Assembly (NCBI GenBank): GCA_905221605.1
Contig: CAJNDS010002784.1
Coordinates: 250,001 to 278,033 of the forward strand
DNA length: 28,033 nucleotides
Reading direction: 5' to 3'
Origin: Symbiodinium natans
Lineage: Eukaryota > Sar > Dinophyceae > Suessiales > Symbiodiniaceae
In this document: positions 17,928-26,544 of the stretch, one piece after another
Layout: every line of letters starts with the position of its first letter
Position numbering within the stretch: position 1 is the first letter of the stretch
Translations under genes and position numbers: made by a program
The notes under the pieces: generated by a model
The model's input: the letters and a program-made list of their open reading frames with translations, nothing else
Told to the model about the DNA's origin: nothing
Database searches by the model: none

Positions 17928-19441
17928 ATGTTCGTCGTTTTTCCCTGCCTAGCCCAGCGGAGCCAATTCGTCTGCACGTCGCGCCGCTCGTTTGAAGTTG
18001 TTCCTTATGAAGAACTCCATCTCTGCTCTGTTGAAGCGGCTAACTGTGGCTGGCAGAGAGATGCAGTTCTGATGGTTCATGATGCTTTGACCGCTCGCTT
18101 CAGCCGTGCCGGGTGTGTTCAGGCACGAAAGGTATCGTTGGCGCGTCGTCGAGCCAGATGCGGCACATGCAGAGGCATTTGGTGACCAAAATCATCAGCA
18201 GCCATCTTGAAGCTTTGGAATGTCCACACAGTGTCACTACCACACTACATACTCAATTAGCCCGTGCCACTGTCACCCTGCGCGCACACAACAGACCGCT
18301 AGGCATGTAGGGAAGAGCACTGACAAGCAGGTGACAGCATGAGTCATGTGGGTTTACATTTTGTGGCTAGGTTGAGATCGGTTCCAAAACAAGGAAGGCT
18401 TGGACGAAGCAATCTGAAGTCCTGGAGTGGAGGAGCGCGTGGCCTCGCTGCCCGAAGATGCGCTAAGCAGCTCGGAACTTTTGGAGATCGCCACCCCCCC
18501 AGCCGAAGCATCGCCGAGGCACGAGCTCTGACTCTGTGCGCGTTGGTTTTGGCGACTTTTGCAACCTTCTATGCTCGCTTCACATTTGCACATGGGAAGC
18601 GGCAGGCCGCGTGAGGACGACACGGAAGTGGGCCTCTGGCAATGGTGCAAGGCGTTGCCTCCTGCCATGCACTATGCAACACATCTTGGATTTCTGAATG
18701 ACTTAATCCTGCTCACCAAGTACCATCACTGCGATCTAAGGAGGGTGGCGCCAGCACAGGCCGAGTTCCTGGAGGCATCAGGCTAGACATAATTGTTAGA
18801 GGTTTGGTTTCGGGGGCTCTGAGACGCAGCCTTCGCATGCCTTTGTAAAGGAGACGGAGTGGGGCCTCTACGGCAACTCAGCTGTGATTGCATCATTGGC
18901 TGGATACCGACTACATGTGCTTTCGCAAGCTTTAAATGCCCTCCGAGGACGGTCTGCTTTTGCTCTGCCGTCAATCGAAGAGATCCATAGCAGGGTGTTT
19001 TGAAGCATAACTTGAAAGATTTTATGTTAGACTGTTGGACTGGATCTGGATCGACCCCAGCTTTGAGCAGCACATGCAGCAAGGTGAGGAGCAGAATTCT
19101 GCCATAGAAGCCGCGTACCGCGCTGGACATGAGCAGGTGGCATTTGCTTGTTCATGTGTGTTGCGTGTTGCAGCTTCTGCCAGCTCCACAGCACGTTTGG
19201 GGGCTTGAAGAATAGCTTCTCACTCTGCTAGCCAGCATTTTACCTTCCTCACTGCTCTGCAGTACGTGTCCCTTGCTGCCAATTTCTGTGACCTCCTGGT
19301 ACTTCCAGCCACGAACACCTGGTTGGAGCTGACAGGTTGACATCACTGTTGGGGTGCGTGTCTTTGCTGCACTGGGCCAGCACTTTGTTTTGTGAACGCT
19401 GCTTTAGGCACAGCCACCCTGCTTCTTCAGCAAGCATCTAA
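17928..19441 (+). CDS. Seven-exon gene model with a WWE-like segment
   Basis: Exons 17928-18112, 18420-18518, 18606-18744, 18800-18951, 19031-19136, 19263-19335 and 19431-19441 join in phase at every junction and give 254 codons plus TAA. Introns are 307, 87, 55, 79, 126 and 95 nt; the second is GC-AG, the others GT-AG. Removing the GC-AG intron also removes an in-frame TGA (18529). The start ATG is followed by MFVVFPCLAQ. Later exons contain SLPEDALSSSELLEIATPP, TEWGLYGNSAVIASLAGY and LLDWIWIDPSFEQHMQQ; then the key motif AIEAAYRAGHEQ, followed by YVSLAANFCDL. W-x-W followed by IExAYxxG resembles the WWE domain found with PARPs and ubiquitin ligases. That assignment is tentative, and the model as a whole is inference from splice phase. 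Confidence 0.45.
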
Positions 19442-19786
19442 GAGCATCACGATGAGTCGGTCCTGCTGCGTCAGGTCAATACCAAATAGTGTTTGGTCCA
19501 GAGAGAGGTTTCGCCCAGCAGAAGGACCCGTGTACAGCATCTTGCTTGTGACACAGTATTTCAGCATTGTACTGAGAAGAAACCATCCTGTTGCGTGCAA
19601 CAGCATGCTCTTGTCAGAGGCCGCTTGCTGCAAGAAATGAACTTCCACTCAAATTGAGACAATACCAAACCTGAGCCGGAGAACAGGCAACCGACTTCAA
19701 TTCAGGGTTGCTCTGAATAAATGTCACCTCATAGAAAGACCCTAAGGACCCCCCTTCCAAAATAGAGCCAATGTTGACGAACCCGC

Positions 19787-19805
19787 CCCCCCCCCCCCCC
19801 CCCCC
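19787..19805 (+). repeat. Run of 19 C
   Basis: A homopolymer of 19 C immediately precedes AAG and a protein-like exon. It is in the position of a polypyrimidine tract. Length in such runs is often wrong in assemblies. Confidence 0.9.
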
Positions 19806-19808
19806 AAG

Positions 19809-19915
19809 TTGCGCTCCAGGACACCCGCCTGCGGAAACGGCGCTTGGTGCGGCGGCGTGGTGTCAGCACCGAGGAGCTGCGCAGACGACTGGAGGAGGCA
19901 AGTGTAGCTGTGTAG
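19809..19915 (+). CDS. Candidate terminal exon, basic helical C-terminus
   Basis: After the C-run and AAG, one frame reads ALQDTRLRKRRLVRRRGVST then EELRRRLEEASVAV and stops at TAG (19913-19915). The pattern L..RGVST..LR..L resembles the SAP-type helix-turn-helix used by DNA/RNA-binding proteins, though it is short and I would not assign it firmly. The ORF track frame with poly-Pro across the same bases (19771-20016) is the reading of the C-run and is less likely. Upstream exons are not identified. Confidence 0.4.
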
Positions 19916-20039
19916 CTTCACGCAGAGAGCTGGAGTTCAGCTTATGCAGTGTTGCCTGTGGCAATTCAACTTGCAGAGCAGGACCACAAGAACCCCCCCC
20001 CTCCTACGTCCCCTAACGCAAAGAGAGAACTTGCAGGTG

Positions 20040-20345
20040 CCATAGCCCAGTCACTTTAAAGTCCTCGAATGGCCTTAAAACTGAAGCCCGCCTCCGCTTG
20101 CCCGGACGAAGCCTTCACCTGGGGAGGCCCCTTGCGGGGAGCCTTGAAAAAACGGGAGGCTCCTTTTCAAACTTTCGGGCCTCTGGATTCTCCGGAGGCT
20201 TTCGCCAAGCCTGGAATCCCAGACCCTTAATGGCCTGAAGGCCCGAAGCTTTCCTGCCTTTCTGGGCAGCCAAGGCCCTTACAGCCTGAAACTTTTAGGG
20301 CCTTAAGGCCCTGAAGATTCCTTCAGGGCCTCGGATTGCAGCTAC
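20040..20345. repeat. Cluster of GGCC/AAGGCC palindromes and hairpins
   Basis: The stretch is packed with AGGCC, GGCCT and CTGAAGG phrases. AGGGCCTTAAGGCCCT (20297-20312) is a perfect 16-bp palindrome. It overlaps a hairpin of GGCCCTGAAG (20307-20316), loop ATTC, CTTCAGGGCC (20321-20330), a perfect 10-bp stem. CCCC-TTGC-GGGG near 20130 is another. No ORF is present. Dinoflagellate mitochondrial and plastid DNA can carry dense inverted repeats, but nothing here identifies an organellar origin. Confidence 0.75.
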
Positions 20346-20389
20346 CCTAATTGCAAAAAAAAGCCGCCCGCAAACAAAAAAATTGGATT

Positions 20390-20643
20390 ATGTCGGGCAA
20401 CCCCGAGTTCGCCGAATACTTCGGGGAAACTTGTGTGATTATAGCGGGGAGGTAAACTGAAGCGGGCGCAACATCATCGTAAGCCTCGTGGGGGTGGCTC
20501 GGGCCACAGGGTTTGATCTGGCCAATCACGTGACCTCCAACAGCAGTTTCCGAGTGCCACCGTCGAAACGATGATCGAAACGATGAGGAGGCAAGGCCAC
20601 GTCATGGTGCCAGCATTGGTCAAAGGAACCTTACACCAGTCCT
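20390..20643 (+). CDS. Possible start exon and following coding fragments
   Basis: ATG at 20390 opens MSGNPEFAEYFGETCVIIAG and meets a strong donor, AG|GTAAAC, at 20451/20452 (20 codons plus two bases). A shifted frame over the next 190 nt reads KLKRAQHHRKPRGGGSGHRV, a TGA (20514), then SGQSRDLQQQFPSATVETMI and MRRQGHVMVPALVKGTLHQ to TAG. Either the second part is an exon of the same gene, or the locus has lost frame. It lies 280 nt upstream of the RING-H2 exons and could be the N-terminus of that gene; this is inference. Confidence 0.35.
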
Positions 20644-20922
20644 AGTCCTGCAGCTCCTTACTGCAATGAAAGGCATATCTTGCTCCGGTCACACTCCCAC
20701 CTTGCGTGACTGGGTAGACGCACTCCCATAGAAGAGTGCTGCACTGGCAGTATTTTGATTGCCGATGCCTTGCCAACCATTCGTTGGCTTACGTCCCGCG
20801 TGCAGAGGAAGAGAAGACTGCAGATGCGTTTTCTTCGGTTGTGTATCTCACCGTAGGGCCCTGGAATCAAGAGCTGTCAGGGTACTGTGAAAAAGGTTAC
20901 GCCATGTAGCTACAACGCCATC

Positions 20923-21245
20923 ATGAACCGCTACTTGAGGTCACATAGTGTCATAGTCTGGCTTGTGAAAGTTTGATCGGAGGCTGCGCCGGTGCACTTC
21001 GAGCGCGACCAAGATGAATGCATGCTTTGCTTGATCGAGTTTTCAGCTACGCCGCAAATGCCAGCAACTTGACTGACAATCTTTGTGTTGTCGTTACATT
21101 CGCTGTACAGGTGCTTTCTCGTAAAGAACAAAAGGTGGTGGTTCGCTGCTCTTCACTGGTGTTGATGTTCTGACAGGTGGTGGAGCTGCCAGACTGCAGA
21201 CACGTTTTCCATCGTGCCTGTGCCCGAGCAGCATTTACTACCCAT
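20923..21245 (+). CDS. Split RING-H2 zinc-finger gene (partial), probable E3 ubiquitin ligase
   Basis: Two plus-strand segments carry the halves of a RING-H2 finger. The first reads FERDQDECMLCLIEF with the first ligand pair C-x2-C (codons at 21019 and 21028). The second, after the acceptor GATGTTCTGACAG ending at 21176, reads VVELPDCRHVFHRACARAAF with the exact core C-x-H-x2-H-x2-C (codons 21195, 21201, 21210, 21219). A GC-AG intron at 21064-21176 joins them in phase 0, giving a loop of normal length. The final C-x2-C pair was not found and must lie in a later exon, or is lost. An in-frame TGA at 20974 lies upstream of the finger. RING-H2 proteins bind E2 enzymes and transfer ubiquitin. Domain recognition is firm; the exon model is inferred. 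Confidence 0.6.
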
Positions 21246-21373
21246 GTGGCCTTCTATGAGCTGTCCCATCGCCACTGTACGGCCGCTACGAAATTACCGG
21301 TAACTGCTGACTCAGATTTCATATAGCTGATTCTTGCAGCTTGACGCGGCATCGTCTACTATTGTGTTAAACC

Positions 21374-21684
21374 ATGTCGGATGCCGTAATCTGTTCAGGT
21401 GCCCAGCAGCTAATGGATACTGACGGCAGGCCTGGCAGTGCATGTCTACATGGTTTCGCGGCTATGTTTGTCAGCGTCTGCTCAATGCTGGCACTCAAGG
21501 TCGTAAGGTAAGCGGGGGGCACGTGGGCACTGCGGCCCGTTTCGATCCGTTTAACCAATGTGTCTTCCTGCGCTGGAACAGAGGTGCCCGTGCTGTAGGA
21601 GGAGCGTGGATTGGTCTGGGCTCACAGTGCTCGCTGCTTTCCGTTTTCAAGTTCAGTGCTGTGATGGCAGAAGTTCTGAGATGA
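21374..21684 (+). CDS. Two-exon small protein with a hydrophobic segment
   Basis: ATG at 21374 opens MSDAVICSGAQQLMDTDGRP, then a hydrophobic stretch, HGFAAMFVSVCSMLALKVV, ending AG at 21507 before a consensus donor GTAAGC. A 74-nt intron ends CTTCCTGCGCTGGAACAG at 21581. AG+A completes an Arg codon and the frame continues as GARAVGGAWIGLGSQCSLLS and VFKFSAVMAEVLR to TGA at 21682. The product would be 78 aa with one likely membrane segment. An alternative is that this is the 3' part of the RING-H2 gene just upstream, since membrane-anchored RING-H2 proteins are common. Splice signals and phase are good. Confidence 0.5.
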
Positions 21685-21827
21685 TTCGATCTCTGCATTC
21701 TCTGCAGGTACTCGTAGTCTGCATGTTGTGAAGATGGAATAGGGGTTTCATCGTACATGTGGACATGAGGTCTTCCTTGCGTGAGTGAGAGCTGTATGGG
21801 CCTGTTCTGCAACATGTCTGCACGGAA

Positions 21828-22293
21828 GTGCACTGCACTCGCGCTTTCACTGCTTACTCACGTGCAACAGCGCACTTGCAAGGCAGCCAAAGCAGTTGCA
21901 ATGTACAGTGTACAGTTGGGTGGAAAACCAGGGACTACTTCACATCGAAATATCCTTCAGTGGTTTCAACCGATCCAGAAACATGCTTGATATGGTATAT
22001 GTCGGTATCCGCTCCTTGTCATTTGGTGACGGTGTTGCCTGAGAGCCATAATATGGTGCAAGAAGCTGATGACAGATTGTGCGGAGATTGTGGGACAATG
22101 GGTGCGGTTTGGTGGGGAGACGTTAGCCCTGCGCAAGCCATTGACATCCGTTCATAGTGACCGGACTTTTAACTCGGAGGCATCCGGCAAACGTGAGGAT
22201 CCTCAGACGATTGCGGAGGCTCGAGGTGGAGATGAAGGCCCCGACAATCAGCAGTTCTGCTTCAGAGCCAGCCCGGACTGGGTAGATCGTTGA
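21828..22293 (+). CDS. Two overlapping coding-like frames, unknown product
   Basis: The 109-codon ORF 21828-22157 ends with LVTVLPESHNMVQEADDRLC then GDCGTMGAVWWGDVSPAQ. A different frame with ATG at 22069 gives 74 codons, containing MTDCAEIVGQWVRFGGETLA and EASGKREDPQTIAEARGGDE. They overlap by 89 nt, so one is spurious there or a splice moves the frame. Neither shows a known domain. They continue the plus-strand gene series. Confidence 0.3.
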
Positions 22294-22426
22294 TCAGAAC
22301 TCGTTCAAAGGTTTACATAGTACAGATTTGGAGTTGCCTTGGACCACCGGTTTTCACGACCGCTGCATGCAATGATTTTATGTGGCGCTGCGGCGATTCT
22401 GAAATTCTCATCTCTGGACTCTAGAC

Positions 22427-22660
22427 ATGCTGGCTGCTCAGTTGGATGGGTCGACAGCGGCACCCTTCGCAGAGACGCCGGAACTTCAGTACATCAACGT
22501 CGTGACATGCGTTGCTGACAGTATAAGACCCTCCGCGGCAGTGGTTGTTTCGTCCATCCCCCACCCCCTCAGGCGAAGGAAGAAGCGCACTTGGTACGCA
22601 GACCCATCCACTCAGCCTCACAAGGTGCAGTGTGTACTGTGCGCATGTGCGAGTGTGTGA
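22427..22660 (+). CDS. 77-aa ORF with ATG start, unknown product
   Basis: ATG at 22427 opens MLAAQLDGSTAAPFAETPEL then INVVTCVADSIRPSAAVVVS, a basic RRRKKRTWY patch (about residues 49-57) and a stop. The composition is protein-like and the frame is complete. A 190-codon minus ORF (22421-22993) covers the same bases with poorer composition. A donor after the basic patch is possible (CACAAG|GTGCAG near 22624). No family recognised. Confidence 0.35.
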   Translation: MLAAQLDGSTAAPFAETPELQYINVVTCVADSIRPSAAVVVSSIPHPLRRRKKRTWYADPSTQPHKVQCVLCACASV

Positions 22661-22748
22661 GGGCTTGGCACATTCAATTATTTGGGCTTGCGCTCGAATA
22701 TGGTCAAAGATGCAAAATACTGCAGAAGTAAGCGACCGACAGAGATAA

Positions 22749-24158
22749 AGACAGGAAGAACCGAAATGGAGCCTGAGATGCTGATTTCCATCCCCAGTGT
22801 TATGCCGGCCAGATCGGCACACGTGAACCCAGAATTGCAATGGCAAACGTTGTTGTGTTGAACTTTTGTGTGAGCATCGCTTCAAGGCTTCCTCCCAAAC
22901 GCCTTTGAGTTGTGCCCGGGCCTGAAACCCGAATTTGGGGCACATCTTCGGAGGTTGGAGGCTCTTCCGCGGGCAAGTGGGGCAGGTGGGCAAAATGAGT
23001 CCGCCAGAACGGGCAAAGTGGCGCCAAATCCAATGCTCATGGAGCGGCCCTGCTTCTTGAAATTCCCGTTGTCATGGCAGTGGCAATGGTGGAGGAGGCC
23101 CTTTTGGTTGCAAAGAAGCATCGGAAACCTGGAACACCGGCAGGGCCCCTCAAAATGTATGTCTTGACGATCACTCTTACTCACGGTACAATGTGCTAGT
23201 AGCAAATGCGACCCGATTGGGTAGGGTCGGGAGTGCTTTGCTCATGTATGCGCATGGGTCGCCACTGGCCTCCAAGAATTTCCAGACAGCCTCGAGGGCC
23301 CTGTGGCTCCAACGGACTTGTGTTTGTTCTCGGAGGGTTGGAAAAAGCTGATGCTCTAAGCGCCAGTCGGCTGGAGGCATCGGCGGACTGCTTGCAGCAG
23401 TTGACAGACAGCACCTGATTGCCCCTACCCGTATCTCTGCAAAAGCATGTTTTGAGGCTTACAAGGTCCGTGCTCAAAGCCCAGCCGTGTGGAGTGCACT
23501 CAGTGCAAGTCTTCGGAGCGTTCAGGGAGCTGGCTGGTTTCACTCCCAGGCCACGATACAAGCGCAGCAGGCCTCATTGTTTCGTCGGCTTCGAAGGTGT
23601 AGAGCTCGGGCGCTGTCATGGTTGGTTTGCCTTTGCAGCATTGCTTGCCTTCTTCCAGGTATCGTTTGGGTGGCTTCGAGCCAAATCTTGTTGGAGGTAG
23701 TTTTGCCGAAGCCTCAGGCTACAATTACAACACGTAGCAGGCTTGCAGGGATGGGAGTGCACTGGCAGGCGCCGCTGCGCAAAATTCGCCCAGCCAAAGC
23801 ATCAAACTGAGCCGATGAAGCTCCGCTTTGTACCTCGAGAGAAGATGATGCGACATGCATCAACATGCAAAAAATGCTTTTGCTTTTCTCAGGACATTGC
23901 TGGGCCATCTCCAGTACTCAGTTTGGACCAATCCGTGGCTTGAGCCCAAGCATCAGCCCAAGGCCTCAGCCTAAAAGCATCAACAAAGAGTGTGCCGACA
24001 TGGCGTGCTGCGTTGGCTTGTGTGAAAGAGCTAAGGTTCTGGCCAATTCGCTTGCATCTGAGAGTGGGAAGGCTATACCAGGCAGCGTTCTCGGTCCGAA
24101 AGTGTGCTGAACATGCAACCAACACTGTCGAATCCCATGAGCTTGTCCAGCTGTTGTG
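22749..24158 (+). other. 470-codon frame free of TAA and TAG, with eight TGA
   Basis: Between TAA at 22746 and TAA at 24159 this frame has no TAA or TAG. TGA occurs at 22782, 22824, 22923, 23058, 23349, 23808, 24108 and 24138. Long runs look protein-like, such as MSPPERAKWRQIQCSWSGPA (22995 on), KEASETWNTGRAPQNVCLDD, LVANATRLGRVGSALLMYAH (about 23195-23255) and QLS-type helical segments, with a hydrophobic WLVCLCSIACLLPGIVWVAS at about 23623-23680. The other two frames have nine TAA/TAG in the same span, so TAA and TAG are scarce in general. TGA is as frequent in this frame as in the others. It may be several genes with introns, a decayed gene, or chance. Confidence 0.3.
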
Positions 24159-24302
24159 TAAAACCTTGTAACTACGTCGTGACTTTTAACAGTAGTAGTG
24201 CAACCTTTGATTGTCCATAGTATTAGCCGTTGCCCCGCCTAAGTCGGTTCAGCTCTACTGCCAGGTCGTGAAAATTTGCTCCGGCAGCTAGGCAGATGGA
24301 TC

Positions 24303-24467
24303 ATGGAAACTTCATGGATGTTCACAGAATCTTCAGAACAGAACTTTGAGAACAAATGTTGTTATGCTATGCAAGGCGAGCACACTGCGAGAGCTGCGTT
24401 ACTGCAGTGTGCTACATCCCTTCAGGAGCAGAGGCGAGATGTCCAGCACATTCCAAGCAACCCCTAA
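24303..24467 (+). CDS. Short ORF running into telomere-like repeat
   Basis: ATG at 24303 gives METSWMFTESSEQNFENKCC then HTARAALLQCATSLQEQRRD, ending CCC TAA, where the stop is supplied by the first CCCTAAA unit of the repeat. The composition is moderately protein-like (54 codons). If it was once coding, it was truncated by the repeat insertion or chromosome-end event. Confidence 0.3.
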   Translation: METSWMFTESSEQNFENKCCYAMQGEHTARAALLQCATSLQEQRRDVQHIPSNP

Positions 24468-24500
24468 ACCCTAAACCCTAAACCGTAAACCCTGAACCCA
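24461..24500 (-). repeat. Interstitial telomere-type repeat (CCCTAAA)n
   Basis: Three clean CCCTAAA units followed by CCGTAAA, CCCTGAA and CCCAAAT variants, about 40 nt. On the minus strand this is TTTAGGG, the telomere repeat of plants and many dinoflagellates. It lies more than 3.5 kb from the window end, so it is internal here. Confidence 0.85.
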
Positions 24501-24592
24501 AATCTGATTCCATTAAGGATCAATTCGTTTATGGTTCGGGCTCTGCAGATCGGGCAGCAATGAGGGTGCGGGCTGTGATGTACTTGTACGTG

Positions 24593-25375
24593 TTAGATGA
24601 ACATGACTGGTTCGTAAGACAAGTAACGCAGGTAAGACATAGAGGCAGCCGTCCTATGCCGTCCTTGCAAGCAGCGCTGCTTTAAGCTTGCATTGAGCTT
24701 GTCTCCTCCTGCTTTCCAGGGCTTTGGTGGCTTCATCCCGCATCGCCTCGTCGCTGGCAGAGGCAAACCTGAGCTGCCCAGCGCTGCTCCAAAGTCTCGA
24801 GGAGCAGCGTAGTGGGACTGGTGGTCTCTTTGCTTTTCTTTGGCGTCTAGATCCGGCTCGCGGCCAAAGGTGCGAAGACCCCGTATGGGCTTTGTGTGGA
24901 TTCTAGCAGAAGCCAGTCCCGCGCAGACATGAGCGAGTTTCTGTGAAATGCTGCATCCTGAGGAGCGCATCTCGCGTGGCAGCGTCGTGTCATCGCTGCG
25001 AAAGCATCGGCCAACTGCATTGCAAGAATCCCAGTTGCAGAGCAGAAAGCTGGACCCCTCATACCGCCTGACTGGTACCGGAATACGAGGCAGATGTTCA
25101 GGAAACGACAGGTACTTTACAGCCTGAGAAGAAAGAAGCATAGAAACAAGCGCAGAAGTTGTCAGTTCCAGTGCTCGAAGCAGCAGCAGATGGGGGCGAT
25201 CAGTGGCTTCGGCCAAAAAGCAAAGCTCAGCCATTCGAATGACCGCTCTTGCAGCTAAACTGGTGGGGGCCCTCATGGACGGGGGAATATGAGCATTGAT
25301 GGTCGGCACTCGGTGGAAGAGGCAGACTTGAGCATTGCTGGGCAGTAGGACCAGACTTATCCCCAGCTTGCACAA
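24593..25375 (-). CDS. Longest uninterrupted ORF in the window (260 codons), unknown product
   Basis: On the minus strand an ATG-started frame (start at 25375) runs 260 codons. The first half is the best: SLAARAVIRMAELCFLAEAT, PHLLLLRALELTTSALVSML and VKYLSFPEHLPRIPVPVRR, hydrophobic and helical. After about 25070 another minus frame (24847-25062) becomes more protein-like (LAMQLADAFAAMTRRCHARC, then RDWLLLESTQSPYGVFAPLA), with an acceptor-like GGGATTCTTGCAATGCAG upstream of it, so the gene probably switches frame there by splicing. The C-terminal third of the long ORF may be intron or antisense. No domain recognised. It is divergent in direction from its plus-strand neighbours. Confidence 0.45.
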   Translation of the reverse strand: MCKLGISLVLLPSNAQVCLFHRVPTINAHIPPSMRAPTSLAARAVIRMAELCFLAEATDRPHLLLLRALELTTSALVSMLLSSQAVKYLSFPEHLPRIPVPVRRYEGSSFLLCNWDSCNAVGRCFRSDDTTLPREMRSSGCSISQKLAHVCAGLASARIHTKPIRGLRTFGREPDLDAKEKQRDHQSHYAAPRDFGAALGSSGLPLPATRRCGMKPPKPWKAGGDKLNASLKQRCLQGRHRTAASMSYLRYLSYEPVMFI

Positions 25376-25813
25376 AACTGTGCATCCAGATCGTTCTGGA
25401 GTCTTACTTGACAGCTTGCGTGTTCCAGCCAGCTGCGTATGCGGCTTGTGAGGCCACGAATTCTCCTGTCGTGCCTTGGCTACAAGGGCGTTTCGTTTGA
25501 GTTATGCTGGCATCTGTCGACATGCATGTCCCCAGTCAGCTCTTCGGTGGATGTTTATTGTGCCTTCTTGTATGGGCTCGCACAGCAATGTTGGGTTTTG
25601 CACGCCAGCGTTGGGTAATGGAACTGGCAATGCTGAGAAGAGGCTTAGGGATATGGGCTGACTTATTTTTCTGGTGAGGCGTTGGGCTATAGTTGCTTTT
25701 TGCTGCTTGTCGGGCAAAGAACCGGATGCACCTCAGATTCTCAGTTCAGAGCGTTTCTTTGGGACAGCTTGCGCCCCAAGTATAGTTGAATCTCGCAAAG
25801 GAACTGCAAGGAG
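25376..25813. other. No supported gene
   Basis: A 61-codon plus ORF (25476-25661) and a 71-codon minus ORF (25502-25717) overlap each other. Neither has splice support or convincing composition. No repeats seen. Confidence 0.4.
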
Positions 25814-26242
25814 TCAAGGTTGTGAAGGTGTTGCCATTCTTTGGGGGTATATCCTTTGCAACACTTTGAGCGCCGACCTCCTGTAGCAGGGAAGAGGAGC
25901 GCCCTGCGCTGCCAGGTATTTGCGGCTAGCACGTTCTTCAACCGGCCTCGATGAAGGCAGGAGGGCTAATCGTCGCCCAAGCCAAGAGGTCCTGGAATGG
26001 AACCAGCATTTTTCACAACGTGCGCATGCCGAGCATGCCATCTCTGCAACGTCGTGGGATTGCTCAAGCTTCTCGAGGCATCCAGGCTTACAGAGGCTTT
26101 CGGAGATGTTTGCTGCAGCGCATTCAGATTGGAGAAACCTTTTAACATGCCTTGTACTCTGACTCCTGCAAGAAGTCCTCAGGCAGTATTGCGCGCAGCG
26201 TAAGCGAGCAGCTGCAACCTCAGACATCCATCGCTGCGACAT
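25814..26242 (-). CDS. 142-codon Cys-rich minus ORF, unknown product
   Basis: The frame starts at an ATG (26242) and reads MSEVAAARLRCAQYCLRTSC early, then QSECAAANISESLCKPGCLE and MACSACARCEKCWFHS, with 12 or more cysteines in the first 85 residues. CSACARCEKC gives closely spaced C-x2-C pairs that might bind zinc, but the pattern fits no family I can name. Plus-strand ORFs 25920-26162 and 25997-26203 overlap and also look fairly protein-like, so the strand is uncertain. Confidence 0.35.
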   Translation of the reverse strand: MSQRWMSEVAAARLRCAQYCLRTSCRSQSTRHVKRFLQSECAAANISESLCKPGCLEKLEQSHDVAEMACSACARCEKCWFHSRTSWLGRRLALLPSSRPVEERASRKYLAAQGAPLPCYRRSALKVLQRIYPQRMATPSQP

Positions 26243-26544
26243 TTGTCGAGGAAGGTCGCCACGAAACCAAGTCGCTCTTTCTCAATGTTACGAAGGAAGT
26301 GCATCCCTTAGCTGTTTTGGAGGCTGCACGAACTCCTACGAATCGGGCCTGATCGTCGTTGTTGACCTAGAAGTTCTTCTCAGGGACAGTGTGTTGCGTT
26401 TACATGCGCTTGTGTCTGTTGGTTTTGTGGAGGGGCTTTGACGGCTTGGACGAGCCTCAGTGGAAAGCCGACTTGAACAGCCCTGAAGTCTGAGTTGCGC
26501 CGCTTTGGATCCTGCCAGCTGACGAGCTGGCTGGGGGCACAGCC

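Noticed and set aside
22421-22993. 190-codon minus-strand ORF
   Set aside because: Composition is poor (His/Cys/Arg/Ser-rich) and it mirrors the better plus-strand frames at 22427-22660 and 22910-23167.
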